A stretch of 64,000 nt of DNA, taken from the NCBI GenBank assembly GCA_027577595.1, contig JANBRJ010000027.1, forward strand, positions 62,001 to 126,000. The letters run 5' to 3'. The translations under genes were made by a program, and so were the position numbers. Position 1 is the first letter of the stretch; every line of letters begins with the position of its first letter. This DNA comes from Coemansia sp. RSA 487 (taxonomy: Eukaryota; Kickxellomycota; Kickxellomycetes; Kickxellales; Kickxellaceae). This document shows positions 55,450-64,000 of the stretch, piece by piece. The notes below the pieces were generated by a model. It was not told the origin of the DNA. It did no database searches and was given only the letters and a program-made list of their open reading frames with translations.

Positions 55450-56976
55450 TTAAACCGCAATTGTTTTGTTGCCGCTTTTTGCAAGCGGCTGCGATACAAG
55501 AGAATTATCTATGCTCGGGTTGTTCGGCTGTAAAACTGCATTATTGATTGCAACCAGTTGTGTACCTTTTGATAGCACAGCAAGATCCAGCGAGTCTGGA
55601 TTGGGAAGGCAAGCAGCCCTTAGAATGCTTTCCGCTGCTCCCTTGTCAAGCGCGTTGTGCACCCTGAGTGAGTTGAGGTTTTTCCAGCCCTTTAATAAAT
55701 CCGGTTGTTTTGCAAGAGCTCGAGCGTCAACGCTTAGTCTCCCGTGCGATACCGCCGTGTTTCTGTAAATGGATCCGAGCGAGCGGATTGCATGAACATC
55801 GCTCTCAACAACATCCCTGTCATTATTGGTTAGAACCATGATATCTAAAATCGACACAAATCGCAGGCTCTTTGAGGCCAACGATTTGAACACACTAGGC
55901 GGTGCACTTATCCATAGTGTCTGCAACCTTTCAGGGAAAACGCCGTGTTTCAGCACATTGCATGAGTATGCGTTCGTTATTTCCAAGCGCCTCAATGCTG
56001 GGAATAGCATTGCAATACCAATGTCCGCTGAAGCAAGGTTGCTCTTGCGCTGAGCGATTCTAACCACGTCCTTTGCCGTTGGCTCTTGATAAGCTATATC
56101 CAAGCTCCAGAGCTTGTTAAACTGGATGTGCGCAGAGAAATCAGAACCCCGAAAGCTAGCCCAATCATAGTCTAGCGGTACTTCAAACAGGGCAAGCTTT
56201 TGCAGCGAGCCCGAGGTACACTTGGGAATGTTCCTAGCTTGCTGGAACTTCATATTTATCTGCAGACACGCAAGGCTATTCGAGAATGAAGAGAGGCTGC
56301 GAACCTCGCTAACCATATTGATGCTATAGAGCTGTCCCAGAAACCCGCGTGTCAAATGAGATGCAAACGCTATTCCTAGCCCATGGTAACTCGGCGATAC
56401 CGACAGATGCTTTACCCCTGAAAGCCCTGGGCAGACACGCTGGGATACCTGAAGCAGCTGGTGTCCCAAAACCAAATCGTCAAGGTCGTCAAACTCATCC
56501 TCGTATATTTCTACGCACAGCGATGAAATCGAAGACTTGGAAAAGTGCTTGTTTGAAATAATGGTCGATATGAATGCAAGAAAATGACCGAAGCTGATAC
56601 TGTTGAAATCCAAGGTCGTGTGTATGTGTCTGACGTATTTGCCGTGGTTCCTTGCGAGGATGTAACCGAGGTTGCTGATTTTGCTGTTATTTCTTAGCAC
56701 GCTTTTTAGATGAGAGGCGGAAGCATGTACAGGAACGGCTTGTTCGCCATCTTCTATGCAAATAGCATCTTCTTGCCAGATGCTTTCCAGTACCGCAAAA
56801 CTATAGACAAAAGGCGTCCCGATATCCCGCCACCGACTACACACGTGTGTCAGCTGCAGGGCTTTGAACCAACGGTTCATCGTGTATGAGTATTCGCTGT
56901 CGTGGACGCTGTAGCGAATGATCCTAGCAAGGACTTCTGTTGGCAGTTGCTTAGTTGTCATTTTCATCTCTCCCAT
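55450..56976 (-). CDS. F-box-like protein
   Basis: 508 residues from ATG 56976. An N-terminal F-box-like motif (LPTEVLARIIRYSV, later LQLTHVCSRWRDIGTPFVYS) spans about residues 10-60. The rest is Leu/Ser-rich with irregular leucine-repeat-like segments (LQTLWISAPP, LRRLEITNAY, LNSLRVHNAL). F-box proteins recruit substrates to SCF ubiquitin ligases through Skp1; the substrate here is unknown. Large families of such proteins with a weak F-box and variable repeats are typical of Kickxellales. The frame is intact, but divergence from the F-box consensus means Skp1 binding is unproven. Confidence 0.75.
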   Translation of the reverse strand: MGEMKMTTKQLPTEVLARIIRYSVHDSEYSYTMNRWFKALQLTHVCSRWRDIGTPFVYSFAVLESIWQEDAICIEDGEQAVPVHASASHLKSVLRNNSKISNLGYILARNHGKYVRHIHTTLDFNSISFGHFLAFISTIISNKHFSKSSISSLCVEIYEDEFDDLDDLVLGHQLLQVSQRVCPGLSGVKHLSVSPSYHGLGIAFASHLTRGFLGQLYSINMVSEVRSLSSFSNSLACLQINMKFQQARNIPKCTSGSLQKLALFEVPLDYDWASFRGSDFSAHIQFNKLWSLDIAYQEPTAKDVVRIAQRKSNLASADIGIAMLFPALRRLEITNAYSCNVLKHGVFPERLQTLWISAPPSVFKSLASKSLRFVSILDIMVLTNNDRDVVESDVHAIRSLGSIYRNTAVSHGRLSVDARALAKQPDLLKGWKNLNSLRVHNALDKGAAESILRAACLPNPDSLDLAVLSKGTQLVAINNAVLQPNNPSIDNSLVSQPLAKSGNKTIAV

Positions 56977-58396
56977 GATACTGCGTATTAGAGTGTATAC
57001 AACACTAAAGTAATTAGAATAGATGTGCGGTAGGTATTGGCAAGCGTGAAAAGAAGGTACAAGGACAGGGGAAATAGGATAAAAAATTATTGGAAAAACA
57101 AATACATGCTTGCAGTTTGCAAAAGCAGCTCTGCCGATATATACAGGAGGAATCTTGTCTCTTCCGCGTTTGGCTGTTTTTATCCTTGTTTAAAGTCTTG
57201 AAGGTTGAAAAGGATTCGCTGTTACTTCTTTGTGTGAAAGCTACAGTCAGTACAAAGAATGAAAAAAAGATATACAGCACTGGAATTGAAGACAGCAAAA
57301 GGAATTGTTTAATATCCATCAACTTACACTTTGGTTTGCTAACCACTCTGCATACATGGGGCATCCCTTCTGTACTTGCGGAAGAAAACAATAACCCCAT
57401 AAGAAATACATATTACTTTGTAAATACACACCAACATTGTCTTTATAAATTACAAAAAGGACTACAAAAGAGTGCGTTGAAGGGGGTTGGCTTCCTTATG
57501 ACAATGTATTTATAAAGTACTTACAAAGACATCTTTATAACTTCCTTTTATAAATGGAAACCCCTTCGTGCAGCATGTATCTTTTTAATTGTATAAAAGA
57601 AGAATCACAGTTTATAGGTTTGCAGTTATATTGCACAGTGGACATGATTATTTAGTGAAAGATGGCCAGTAAATGACTGTGATCCATCTGTTTTTTACTA
57701 GAATTTTCCTGGTATATTTTTTCAGTACATGTCCTCTGCCAAAACACGCTTTCTATTCCGTGTTTTTATCTAAATGTTTGATACACATGTTTGTATCGAG
57801 ATAATACATAAAAGGCTTTTCTAAAGGCAATGGTGCTGGACACATGGTTTTGTGAAATAAACTCATTTGGCCTTGGCAGCAGTAGCACAAGCTTTCAAAC
57901 TTTTTTTTTTTTGGTTTAAAGAGATGATTCCCTTGAAGAGGAAGGGTACGGTCTTGGCATTGTGGGTAAAAATGTGCAGCATCTATATTTCAACCAACGT
58001 TATAAAAGCTTGGCAATAGTTTGAACAAAAAAATAGTCGACAGAGCCTCCCCACTTCCATTTCCATGACTGAACATTGTATTACATAGCTGTAATTATGT
58101 AACGACATCTTTGATATATATATATATATATATATTAGGAATATATTAGCTGAGGATTCCCTTACCAACCTTTGAATCGGGTACATCAAACCAAAGCCAC
58201 GCGCACACGCCCCATATTCTTTGAACTATAGGCTTCAGCTGGGTAATTTGATGATATCGAAAGCAGCCCAGATAATGGATAAGGAGGAGAAGAAGAGAGC
58301 AAGTTTGTTTGTTTTCTCCTTGTCTTTAACACAACATCTATCCCCCTTCCTACAAGTATCGCCACATAACCGAAAAGGAGCACCATTTGGAGTTTA
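56977..58396. other. Divergent spacer between F-box-like and BolA genes
   Basis: 1.4 kb, AT-rich. It contains the (AT)n microsatellite at 58114-58136. A rightward frame at 57090-57515 and a leftward one at 57014-57400 overlap and have no family features. No RNA gene seen. Confidence 0.5.
58114..58136. repeat. (AT)11 microsatellite
   Basis: About 22 bases of alternating A and T upstream of BolA. Confidence 0.95.
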
Positions 58397-58771
58397 ATGA
58401 AACGCTTATTCACCACAACAGCACTTTCAGCTCACCGCAGAATGACCACCAACAACAGCCAGCTAGAAGTGGGGCCTATGGAACAGACGATCCGACGGGT
58501 AATTACCGAAGCTCTAGAGCCCACGGATATAGAAATCGAAAATGAATCGCACAAGCACAGACACCACGTGGCAATGCGAGGCGTTGAAAGCACAGAGACG
58601 CATTTCCGGATCAAAATAGTGTCCCAGAAATTCGATGGGATGACGCAAGTGAAGAGGCACCGAGAAGTGTATGCGCTTCTGAGGGACGAACTGCAACAGG
58701 AGGGCGGAATACATGCGTTGGGCCTGGTTACAAAAACACCCAAGGAAGTGGAGCCTGCAGCGGCCCCCTAA
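58397..58771 (+). CDS. BolA-like protein (mitochondrial type)
   Basis: 124 residues from ATG 58397. BolA proteins pair with monothiol glutaredoxins and help hand on or sense iron-sulfur clusters. The core is intact: EQTIRRVITEALEPTDIEIE, ESHKHRHHV, THFRIKIVSQKFDGMTQVKR, HREVYALLRDEL, and the C-terminal IHALGLVTKTPKE with the invariant His. The first 15 residues (MKRLFTTTALSAHRR) are basic with no acids, as in a mitochondrial targeting peptide, so this is probably the Bol1/BOLA1 type. A second Met at residue 16 could give a cytosolic form. Same strand as the reductase-like gene, with 134 bases between. Confidence 0.93.
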   Translation: MKRLFTTTALSAHRRMTTNNSQLEVGPMEQTIRRVITEALEPTDIEIENESHKHRHHVAMRGVESTETHFRIKIVSQKFDGMTQVKRHREVYALLRDELQQEGGIHALGLVTKTPKEVEPAAAP

Positions 58772-58905
58772 CCTAGTGCGCTTTGCTTGTTAAGGGGATA
58801 AATTATTCCAAGCATATTTTAAAACAGAACTGGAAACTAGATGAAACACTTTACATTACTGTATTTCGGATTATAACAGTTTTTTAAAAAAAAAAGTGTG
58901 TGGAA

Positions 58906-60000
58906 ATGGATGGCGATGAGGCACCAGTAAACCCGGCGGTTAAGGCGCTGCTGGAGGAGATAGCACGGGCCAAGCTGCGAGCAGAGGAGCGTCGCATACA
59001 ACGAGAAGAATCAAGCAAAAAGGAGTACGGTGTGATAAAGCAAGAAGACGGTTCCATTGTTCTCCAGCTGCCGCCGGCACCCGAGAAGCCACGGGCCGAT
59101 GAGTGCTGCAACTCTGGATGCACGCCATGTATTTTGGATACATACTGGGAGCGGGTCCGTGCGCACGACGATGACGTAAGGGCACTGCAAGCACAATACC
59201 AGCGTGTCCTAAGCGGCGAGCCGCTGGATACCAGTGAGCATCATATAAGGCAGGCGCATCCAGGCTGGGGGATCCTGGATCCGCTAAAGTTTGTTGGTAT
59301 TCGGGTGATGCACACTGACGAGCTCCAAAGCTCGTACGGGCGGGTATTTGTTCTGGAAGCAACAGCTGCAGATTTTGTGCTTTCGCTGGGCGAGCACATC
59401 CACATCCGCGCGAATATAAAAGGTACCGATGGCAATTGGCAAATGGTGACCCGACCATTCACACCCGTGATGATCGAGGCAGAGGATAGCGTGGTGCGAC
59501 CGCACTTGTTCATCCGGATATACGAGGGCAACAGGATGTCGGAGTATTTCCGTCGCTTGCGCACGGGCCAGAGCATCGCTGCGCGTGGTCCTGTGACGAC
59601 TATAGAGAATCTGACACGAGCCTTTGGCGGCAGCCTATGCGTTCTTGTTGCCGGTGGATCGGGGATTGCGCCAGTCTTCCAGGCTCTTCAGTTTGCGCAC
59701 ATCAACAGCGCATACAGGGACAAGCGGCTCGTGGTGGTGCAATGCGCGCGCGAGCACGACGGGCTGTGGCTAAACCGAGAGATAAGCGAGATAGCACGTG
59801 ATATGGAGAGGATGACGTACACGACAGTCGTTTCAGGACAGAAAGGCCGGCTGACGGATGCAGTGCTCAGGAAAGTGCTTGAAAGCGATGGCGCAGAATT
59901 ACAGGAGGCACATGCGATCGTGTGCGGCCCAGGAACATTCAATACCGATATTGGCGGATGGCTGCAGGCGCTCGGTGTGCGTGATATCCAGGCGCTTTAA
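58906..60000 (+). CDS. NADH-cytochrome b5 reductase-like protein with N-terminal oxidoreductase-like domain
   Basis: 364 residues from ATG 58906 (MDGDEAPVNP). The N-terminal part has a Cys-rich oxidoreductase-like motif, RADECCNSGCTPCILDTYWE (about residues 66-85), as in PF09791-type proteins. A ferredoxin-reductase module follows: FAD-binding TRPFTPV, pyridine-nucleotide GGSGIAPVFQAL, and a late CGPGTFN. This matches the CYB5RL branch of cytochrome b5 reductases. Predicted to move electrons from NAD(P)H through FAD to an unknown acceptor. No membrane anchor or clear targeting signal. BolA lies just upstream, but co-function is not shown. Confidence 0.9.
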   Translation: MDGDEAPVNPAVKALLEEIARAKLRAEERRIQREESSKKEYGVIKQEDGSIVLQLPPAPEKPRADECCNSGCTPCILDTYWERVRAHDDDVRALQAQYQRVLSGEPLDTSEHHIRQAHPGWGILDPLKFVGIRVMHTDELQSSYGRVFVLEATAADFVLSLGEHIHIRANIKGTDGNWQMVTRPFTPVMIEAEDSVVRPHLFIRIYEGNRMSEYFRRLRTGQSIAARGPVTTIENLTRAFGGSLCVLVAGGSGIAPVFQALQFAHINSAYRDKRLVVVQCAREHDGLWLNREISEIARDMERMTYTTVVSGQKGRLTDAVLRKVLESDGAELQEAHAIVCGPGTFNTDIGGWLQALGVRDIQAL

Positions 60001-60538
60001 CAGCATTTTAAAAACGCATGCAAGGGAGGAAGAAGAAACGAGCTAGCTGCAATATGTGTCTTTTGTATATGCAGCATGCATGCCATTTCCCTCCTCCCTC
60101 AAATCGGGTAGGTATCAAATTCTTTCCGAAAGATGAGAGATAAAACCCGAATCTTTGGAGAGCCTCCTTTTTTCTTGTTTGTTTTTCAAGGCTTGGCATT
60201 TTCTGTCTTTTTATAAATATCGACGGCCAGAGAAGAAAGCCCCTTGCGAACTCTATCTTTTTCACCTTTTTTCGCCCCCGCAAAATAAAAAACCCACGCG
60301 TACGTTTGGGTCAAATTCACACACTATTCCCACAGCCCTGACCAATAAGCTCGCAAAATACAACGCACAGACACTGGGGGAAGAAGAGCGTAGAGCACGA
60401 CAGTAAATTTTTTTCCCTTTCATTCCTTCCCTTTTCTTTATAACCCGTTTATTTGTTTATTATTTGTATTTTATATTTGTAGAAACGACTTGTACTTTCA
60501 AGTACTGGCCAAAAAAAGGAATATAATAGAATAGAGGG
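60001..60538. other. Spacer between the reductase-like and permease genes
   Basis: 538 bases, AT-rich with T-runs. It should contain the permease promoter. No coding or RNA signal recognised. Confidence 0.5.
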
Positions 60539-61951
60539 ATGGCTAGCGGGACTTCCACCACGCTAAGCAGCTGGATCACTCAGCAGAAATGGTACGCGAC
60601 ACATGCTCAGTCAACAATACCTGGATTGCTTGAGGAGTCGGCAAGCCCGCCCTTGTCGTGGGGGAACGTGGAGGTTGCAGCGCTAATGCTTCTGTTCAAC
60701 GTCGGCGTGTCGATGTGGCTCGGCCTGGGGCTCAGCGCCGGGCTGATAATCGCATCGATCCGTTGCGTCATCCAGCTGACTGTACTGGGTCTGATCCTGA
60801 ACCAGATCTTTCTGACCCAAAACCCGGTGTACATATTCGGTATGACCCTGGTGCTTGGGCTTTTGGCGTCCATAGAGGTCACGTACTGGCGCGCCAAACG
60901 CACATTTCCCGGTATGTTCCTTGGCACTCTGGTAGCTATCACGGGGAGCGCGCTTGGCGTAGCACTTTTTGGGAACGCGTACTCGCTCAACATGGATCCT
61001 GTATACACGGCACAAAAGTTCATCCCTACTGTGGGCATGCTGTTCGGTAACTGCATGATCGGGATGTCTATCGGGATGACGTCGGTGATGGATGCGCTGG
61101 ACACGCACAGGGACCGCACCGAAACGATGCTGTGCTACGGGGCGTCGCGGTGGGAGGCCATTCGTCCTGTGGCACGTGATGCACTAAGGGCTGCTATGCT
61201 GCCCACCATCACCAATATGAGCATAACCGGATTGATCTCGATCCCCGGCGTAATGACCGGATGGATCCTGGGCGGCGCCAACGTGCTGCAAGCCGCACGG
61301 TACCAGCAAATCATTCTGTTCATGATCACTGCTGCCTCGGCCAGCAGCTCCTTGCTATCGGTGTTGTTCTGTGCCTCAATGTTGGTCGACAAAACTCCCA
61401 TGCTGCGACTAGATCGCATCACCATTTGCAGCAAACCAATGAAAACCAAAGACGATGCGCGCAAAGGCTTTACTGGAATAGTGTCATTATCTTCCCGCGC
61501 AACGCTCAGGTACCGTAGCAACGCGCGGCTGCTTCCAAAATCGGACCTCTATTCACCCGTCTCTCTGTCGCGCGCCCACTCATCGACTGCATCGTCATCA
61601 TCGCCCACCATTAGTACCGAAAGTCGCTCACGATCCACATGCATCCATTTATCTTCCGACACCGATAGCGCCGAAGAACAGCCAGCAGCAAAGACTCCGC
61701 TACTGATGGCAAACTCACGACGCCTGCCTATTGACGAACAACCGCTGATGGATATCGAAGATACTTCTTTACGGCGAAAATGCAAGCACAGGCTACAGAG
61801 CGCTTGCCTTCAAATGCAACGCCCTGATGCTCAACAGTCAAGATCTGGTAGGATAAAGCGGCTCTGGGACACCGAATCTGTGTGCTGTGCGCTTTGTCCG
61901 CTTAGAAAGCTCCCTGGCGATGATGTTGTGTGCGACCGGTTTGCAACATGA
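60539..61951 (+). CDS. UPF0014/FetB-type ABC-transporter permease with long cytosolic tail
   Basis: 470 residues from ATG 60539. Residues about 40-290 form the UPF0014 membrane domain with six or seven hydrophobic segments and family motifs: ASIRCVIQLTVLGLIL, EVTYWRAKRTFPGMF, FIPTVGMLFGNCMIGM, LCYGASRWEAIRPV, GLISIPGVMTGWILGG. Bacterial FetB works with ATPase FetA in iron export; plant ALS3/STAR2 proteins handle aluminium tolerance with STAR1. No ATPase is encoded nearby, so a partner would lie elsewhere. After the membrane domain comes a 180-residue Ser/Thr/Arg-rich tail that bacterial members lack and that could be regulatory. Metal substrate is inference. Confidence 0.9.
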   Translation: MASGTSTTLSSWITQQKWYATHAQSTIPGLLEESASPPLSWGNVEVAALMLLFNVGVSMWLGLGLSAGLIIASIRCVIQLTVLGLILNQIFLTQNPVYIFGMTLVLGLLASIEVTYWRAKRTFPGMFLGTLVAITGSALGVALFGNAYSLNMDPVYTAQKFIPTVGMLFGNCMIGMSIGMTSVMDALDTHRDRTETMLCYGASRWEAIRPVARDALRAAMLPTITNMSITGLISIPGVMTGWILGGANVLQAARYQQIILFMITAASASSSLLSVLFCASMLVDKTPMLRLDRITICSKPMKTKDDARKGFTGIVSLSSRATLRYRSNARLLPKSDLYSPVSLSRAHSSTASSSSPTISTESRSRSTCIHLSSDTDSAEEQPAAKTPLLMANSRRLPIDEQPLMDIEDTSLRRKCKHRLQSACLQMQRPDAQQSRSGRIKRLWDTESVCCALCPLRKLPGDDVVCDRFAT

Positions 61952-63357
61952 CCCTTTTGACAAGTGTATTTCACTTTCTTTTTTCCCTCGGCAAACCCAT
62001 CTAGCCAAATACAGTATTTTACAAAGCTAGTTGCGTCAAATAAGAAGGATGTATATGCGTCGAATGATGAAAGGTTTGCGGAGGCGATAACGCATTTTGC
62101 GTTCCAAGAGAAAGTCGTTTGCGTCGGTTGGCATTATATTTGCGCTTGGGAGCAAGAGGCGCAAGCTGGGCTTTGTGGGGGCAAACAGTTCGCCACACGC
62201 CTATTATTTCACACTAAAATGGATTGGCTTCTTGGTCTCTGTCTGTGCTTTCAATGTGGTTAGTTGACACCGACCCTAATGCAACCTAACAATCTGAAGA
62301 AACACCATCACTACCTTGGACAAGAACCCAACTGCAGTGCTGACAGACATCAATAAGGGTCTATATGAAGCATTCAACGGCCTGACGATATCAGTGCCAG
62401 CACTACACAGGCATTCGGTTGGAAAATGCAGCCTACCAACGTAAGAAAATGAAAGAAGTGCTCTGCCACGATCTCCCTGAGCGCACCAACGAGCTTATGT
62501 ATGAGCCCGTGGAAGTAGATGGTGGTTTGATTCCTTATCCACGCATGTACAACCGAGATCTCGCTGTTGTTCTCAGCTTCAGGCATATCTTCCATGGCTT
62601 TTGCGCTCACGGCAAGACTCCAGAACACTTTTGTCATAGCCAGCCTGCAGCCGCTGCCACCACCAGTGAGCAGCAGCTCCTCAAGAAGAAAAGGAAGACG
62701 ACGGCGAGGACGGACAGATAACAACCACCACGACATTCAGCCAAGGTTACAGCCGTGGCAAATTCTAGTTCTAGGAATCCCTAGTTCTAGGATAGAATGC
62801 TAATGCTGTCCCTTTTGCAGGTAGGTGCTCAAATGAGAGCCGAGGAGATAAACACCTGTGGCTTCTTTTTGACGATGGTACTTTGACAATGGTACTAATC
62901 ATTGGTGTTTTCTCTTGTGTTTTCCTGTTTTGCACTGATGCATATGCTGCTATGCCAACCGATGCAAACGACTTGCCACATCTGCGCAAACGCCTTTTTC
63001 TTGGAACGCAAAATGCACTATTGCCACCGCAAACCTTTCATCATTCGGCGCGTATACATCCTTCTTGCGCGACGCAACCAGTTTTGCAAAATACAGCATA
63101 TGTTGTTCTTTTGGATTGCTTTTACTCATGGAAATTTAGATGCAATTTGAACCACATCAACAGATTGCTTCCCACAAGTTACGTTATCTGCTAAAGCTGG
63201 GTATGAATTGAAATCAATTTTTTTTCTTTCCCAAAAAAAAAACGATCAATTAATTCAACCTCCTTTTAAAATACAACTTTACTTTTTCCCACCCATTCTT
63301 CCACTCTTTACCTTCATTTGATTTATTTTCATTTGAGAGGGGGTTTAAAAAGGGACA
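61952..63357. other. Spacer with transposase relic before CLF1
   Basis: 1.4 kb. The middle part holds the transposase relic (separate entry). An 11-base direct repeat (CTAGTTCTAGG) occurs twice near 62765 and 62781, with a shorter repeat (ATGGTACT) near 62876 and 62889. The CLF1 promoter and CT-rich leader occupy the right end. Confidence 0.5.
62290..62705 (+). mobile_element. Decayed IS630/Tc1-type DNA transposon fragment
   Basis: A rightward frame from about 62313 to 62442 reads LDKNPTAVLTDINKGLYEAF then ISVPALHRHSV. This matches the second helix-turn-helix of IS630/Tc1-mariner transposases (ENPTxxLxEIxxxLxEEF...SxSALxRH). It is then broken; a second frame (about 62420-62560) continues with KKMKEVLCHDLPERTN. 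A third has LLFSASGISSMAF where the catalytic FIDESGF box is expected, so the Asp is gone. At least two frame breaks and no clear inverted repeats, so an old, inactive copy. Family assignment is from recall of motif shapes, not a search. Confidence 0.45.
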
Positions 63358-64000
63358 ATGAGCGATAACGATAGCAACAGACCCGGCGGGTACGGACAAT
63401 CTGGGCGACCGCCCAAGATCAAGAACAAAAATGCTGCGGCAGTTCAAATAACAGCAGAGCAGCTGATCCGAGAAGCATACTCACGGCAAGGCACGATGCA
63501 AAAGGCGCCACGACAAAAGGTGCTAGACGGAGAAGAGCTAAGCGACTACCAAATGCGCCGGCGCCGGGAGTTTGAAGAAGGCGTGCGCCGTAATCGCAGC
63601 AATATTGCCGAATGGTTACGGTACGCCAGCTGGGAAGAAAGCCAGAACGAAGTCAATAGGGCACGGTCCGTGTACGAACGGGCCATGGATGTGGATGGCC
63701 GTAACCAAACGGTTTTCATCAAATACGCGGAGATGGAAATGAAAAACAAGAACATTAACTTGGCTCGTAACCTATACGATAGAGCAGTCACTGTGTTGCC
63801 AAGAGTTGCGCAGTTCTGGTTCCGGTATACTTATATGGAGGAGCTGCTGGGAAACATAGAGGGCGTGCGCCAGATCTTTGATCGCTGGATGCAGTGGGAG
63901 CCCGAGGCTGACGCATGGAATGCGTATATCAAGTTCGAGAAACGGTATGGGGAGACCGAGAATGCACGCAGTGTGTTTGAGCGCTTTGTGTACGTGCACC
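63358..64000 (+). CDS. CLF1: Pre-mRNA splicing factor CLF1/Crooked neck (5' part, runs off window)
   Basis: First 214 residues from ATG 63358; no stop before the window ends. CLF1/Syf3/CRNKL1 is a HAT-repeat scaffold of the Prp19-associated (NTC) complex needed for spliceosome activation. Seen: PPKIKNKNAAAVQITAEQLI, REFEEGVRRNRSNIAEWLRY, then HAT repeats (WEESQNEVNRARSVYERAMD, YAEMEMKNKNINLARNLYDR, YMEELLGNIEGVRQIFDRWM, KFEKRYGETENARSVFERF). These closely follow the family N-terminus. The Gly/Pro-rich first 15 residues are species-specific. Nuclear. The full protein is usually 650-750 residues. Confidence 0.96.
   Translation, partial: MSDNDSNRPGGYGQSGRPPKIKNKNAAAVQITAEQLIREAYSRQGTMQKAPRQKVLDGEELSDYQMRRRREFEEGVRRNRSNIAEWLRYASWEESQNEVNRARSVYERAMDVDGRNQTVFIKYAEMEMKNKNINLARNLYDRAVTVLPRVAQFWFRYTYMEELLGNIEGVRQIFDRWMQWEPEADAWNAYIKFEKRYGETENARSVFERFVYVH

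Noticed and set aside
57014-57515. Overlapping frames on both strands (about 130-140 residues)
   Set aside because: AT-rich, no motif, and mutually exclusive; probably noncoding.

Overview
The window looks like nuclear chromosomal DNA of an early-diverging filamentous fungus. The genes are eukaryotic and fungal in kind: TFIID, Crooked-neck/CLF1, Arf-GEF, alpha-arrestin, GH37 trehalase, a urease accessory protein and a GPI-type cell-surface protein. Introns have GTAAG-like donors and YAG acceptors, and two show TACTAA(A/C) branch points. The F-box-like gene, Ser/Ala/Gln-rich proteins, GC-rich coding and AT-rich spacers would fit Kickxellomycotina (Coemansia and relatives), but that placement is inference. 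Most genes have intact frames without introns. Several are split by introns from 0.2 to 1.8 kb.

Layout. 1-2122 (+): C-terminal part of a prion-like low-complexity protein. 2336-8430 (-): TFIID subunit TAF2 carrying three C-terminal bromodomains. 9917-14986 (-): a Crz1-like C2H2 regulator that I join across a 1.8-kb intron. 15.0-19.7 kb: a gene desert. 19683-20667 (+): mitochondrial ribosomal protein bL34m, with an intron between targeting peptide and mature protein. 21249-27405 (-): an HSL-type hydrolase, UreD, and an NAD kinase with a roughly 300-residue insertion. 28340-37675 (-): a Sec7/PH Arf-GEF in at least three exons, first exon not found. 39904-41423 (-): adenylosuccinate synthetase in two exons. 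42227-43531 (+): DUS1-type tRNA-dihydrouridine synthase. 43698-43940 (-): a decayed RING finger. 44164-45540 (-): alpha-arrestin with PPxY. 46094-50325 (+): a tandem pair of Cid1/Trf-type nucleotidyltransferases, one with Glu at the third metal-binding position. 50719-53518 (+): secreted trehalase and a small GPI-type protein. 53727-56976 (-): SLC35F-type transporter and F-box-like protein. 58397-61951 (+): BolA, a cytochrome-b5-reductase-like protein with an oxidoreductase-like N-terminal domain, and a UPF0014/FetB-type permease. About 62.3-62.7 kb: a decayed IS630/Tc1-type transposase. 63358-end (+): 5' part of CLF1/Crooked neck.

The genes do not form a pathway cluster; this is ordinary fungal housekeeping order. 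Shared themes are iron and mitochondria (BolA, the reductase, the FetB-type permease, bL34m), transcription and RNA processing (TAF2, CLF1, the nucleotidyltransferases, DUS1) and membrane traffic or ubiquitin (Sec7, arrestin, F-box, RING relic). I found no convincing tRNA, rRNA, snRNA or CRISPR. The observations most worth checking are the triple-bromodomain TAF2, the nucleotidyltransferase pair with the Asp-to-Glu change, the RING relic with its last zinc-ligand pair lost, the NAD kinase insertion and the long-intron gene models.
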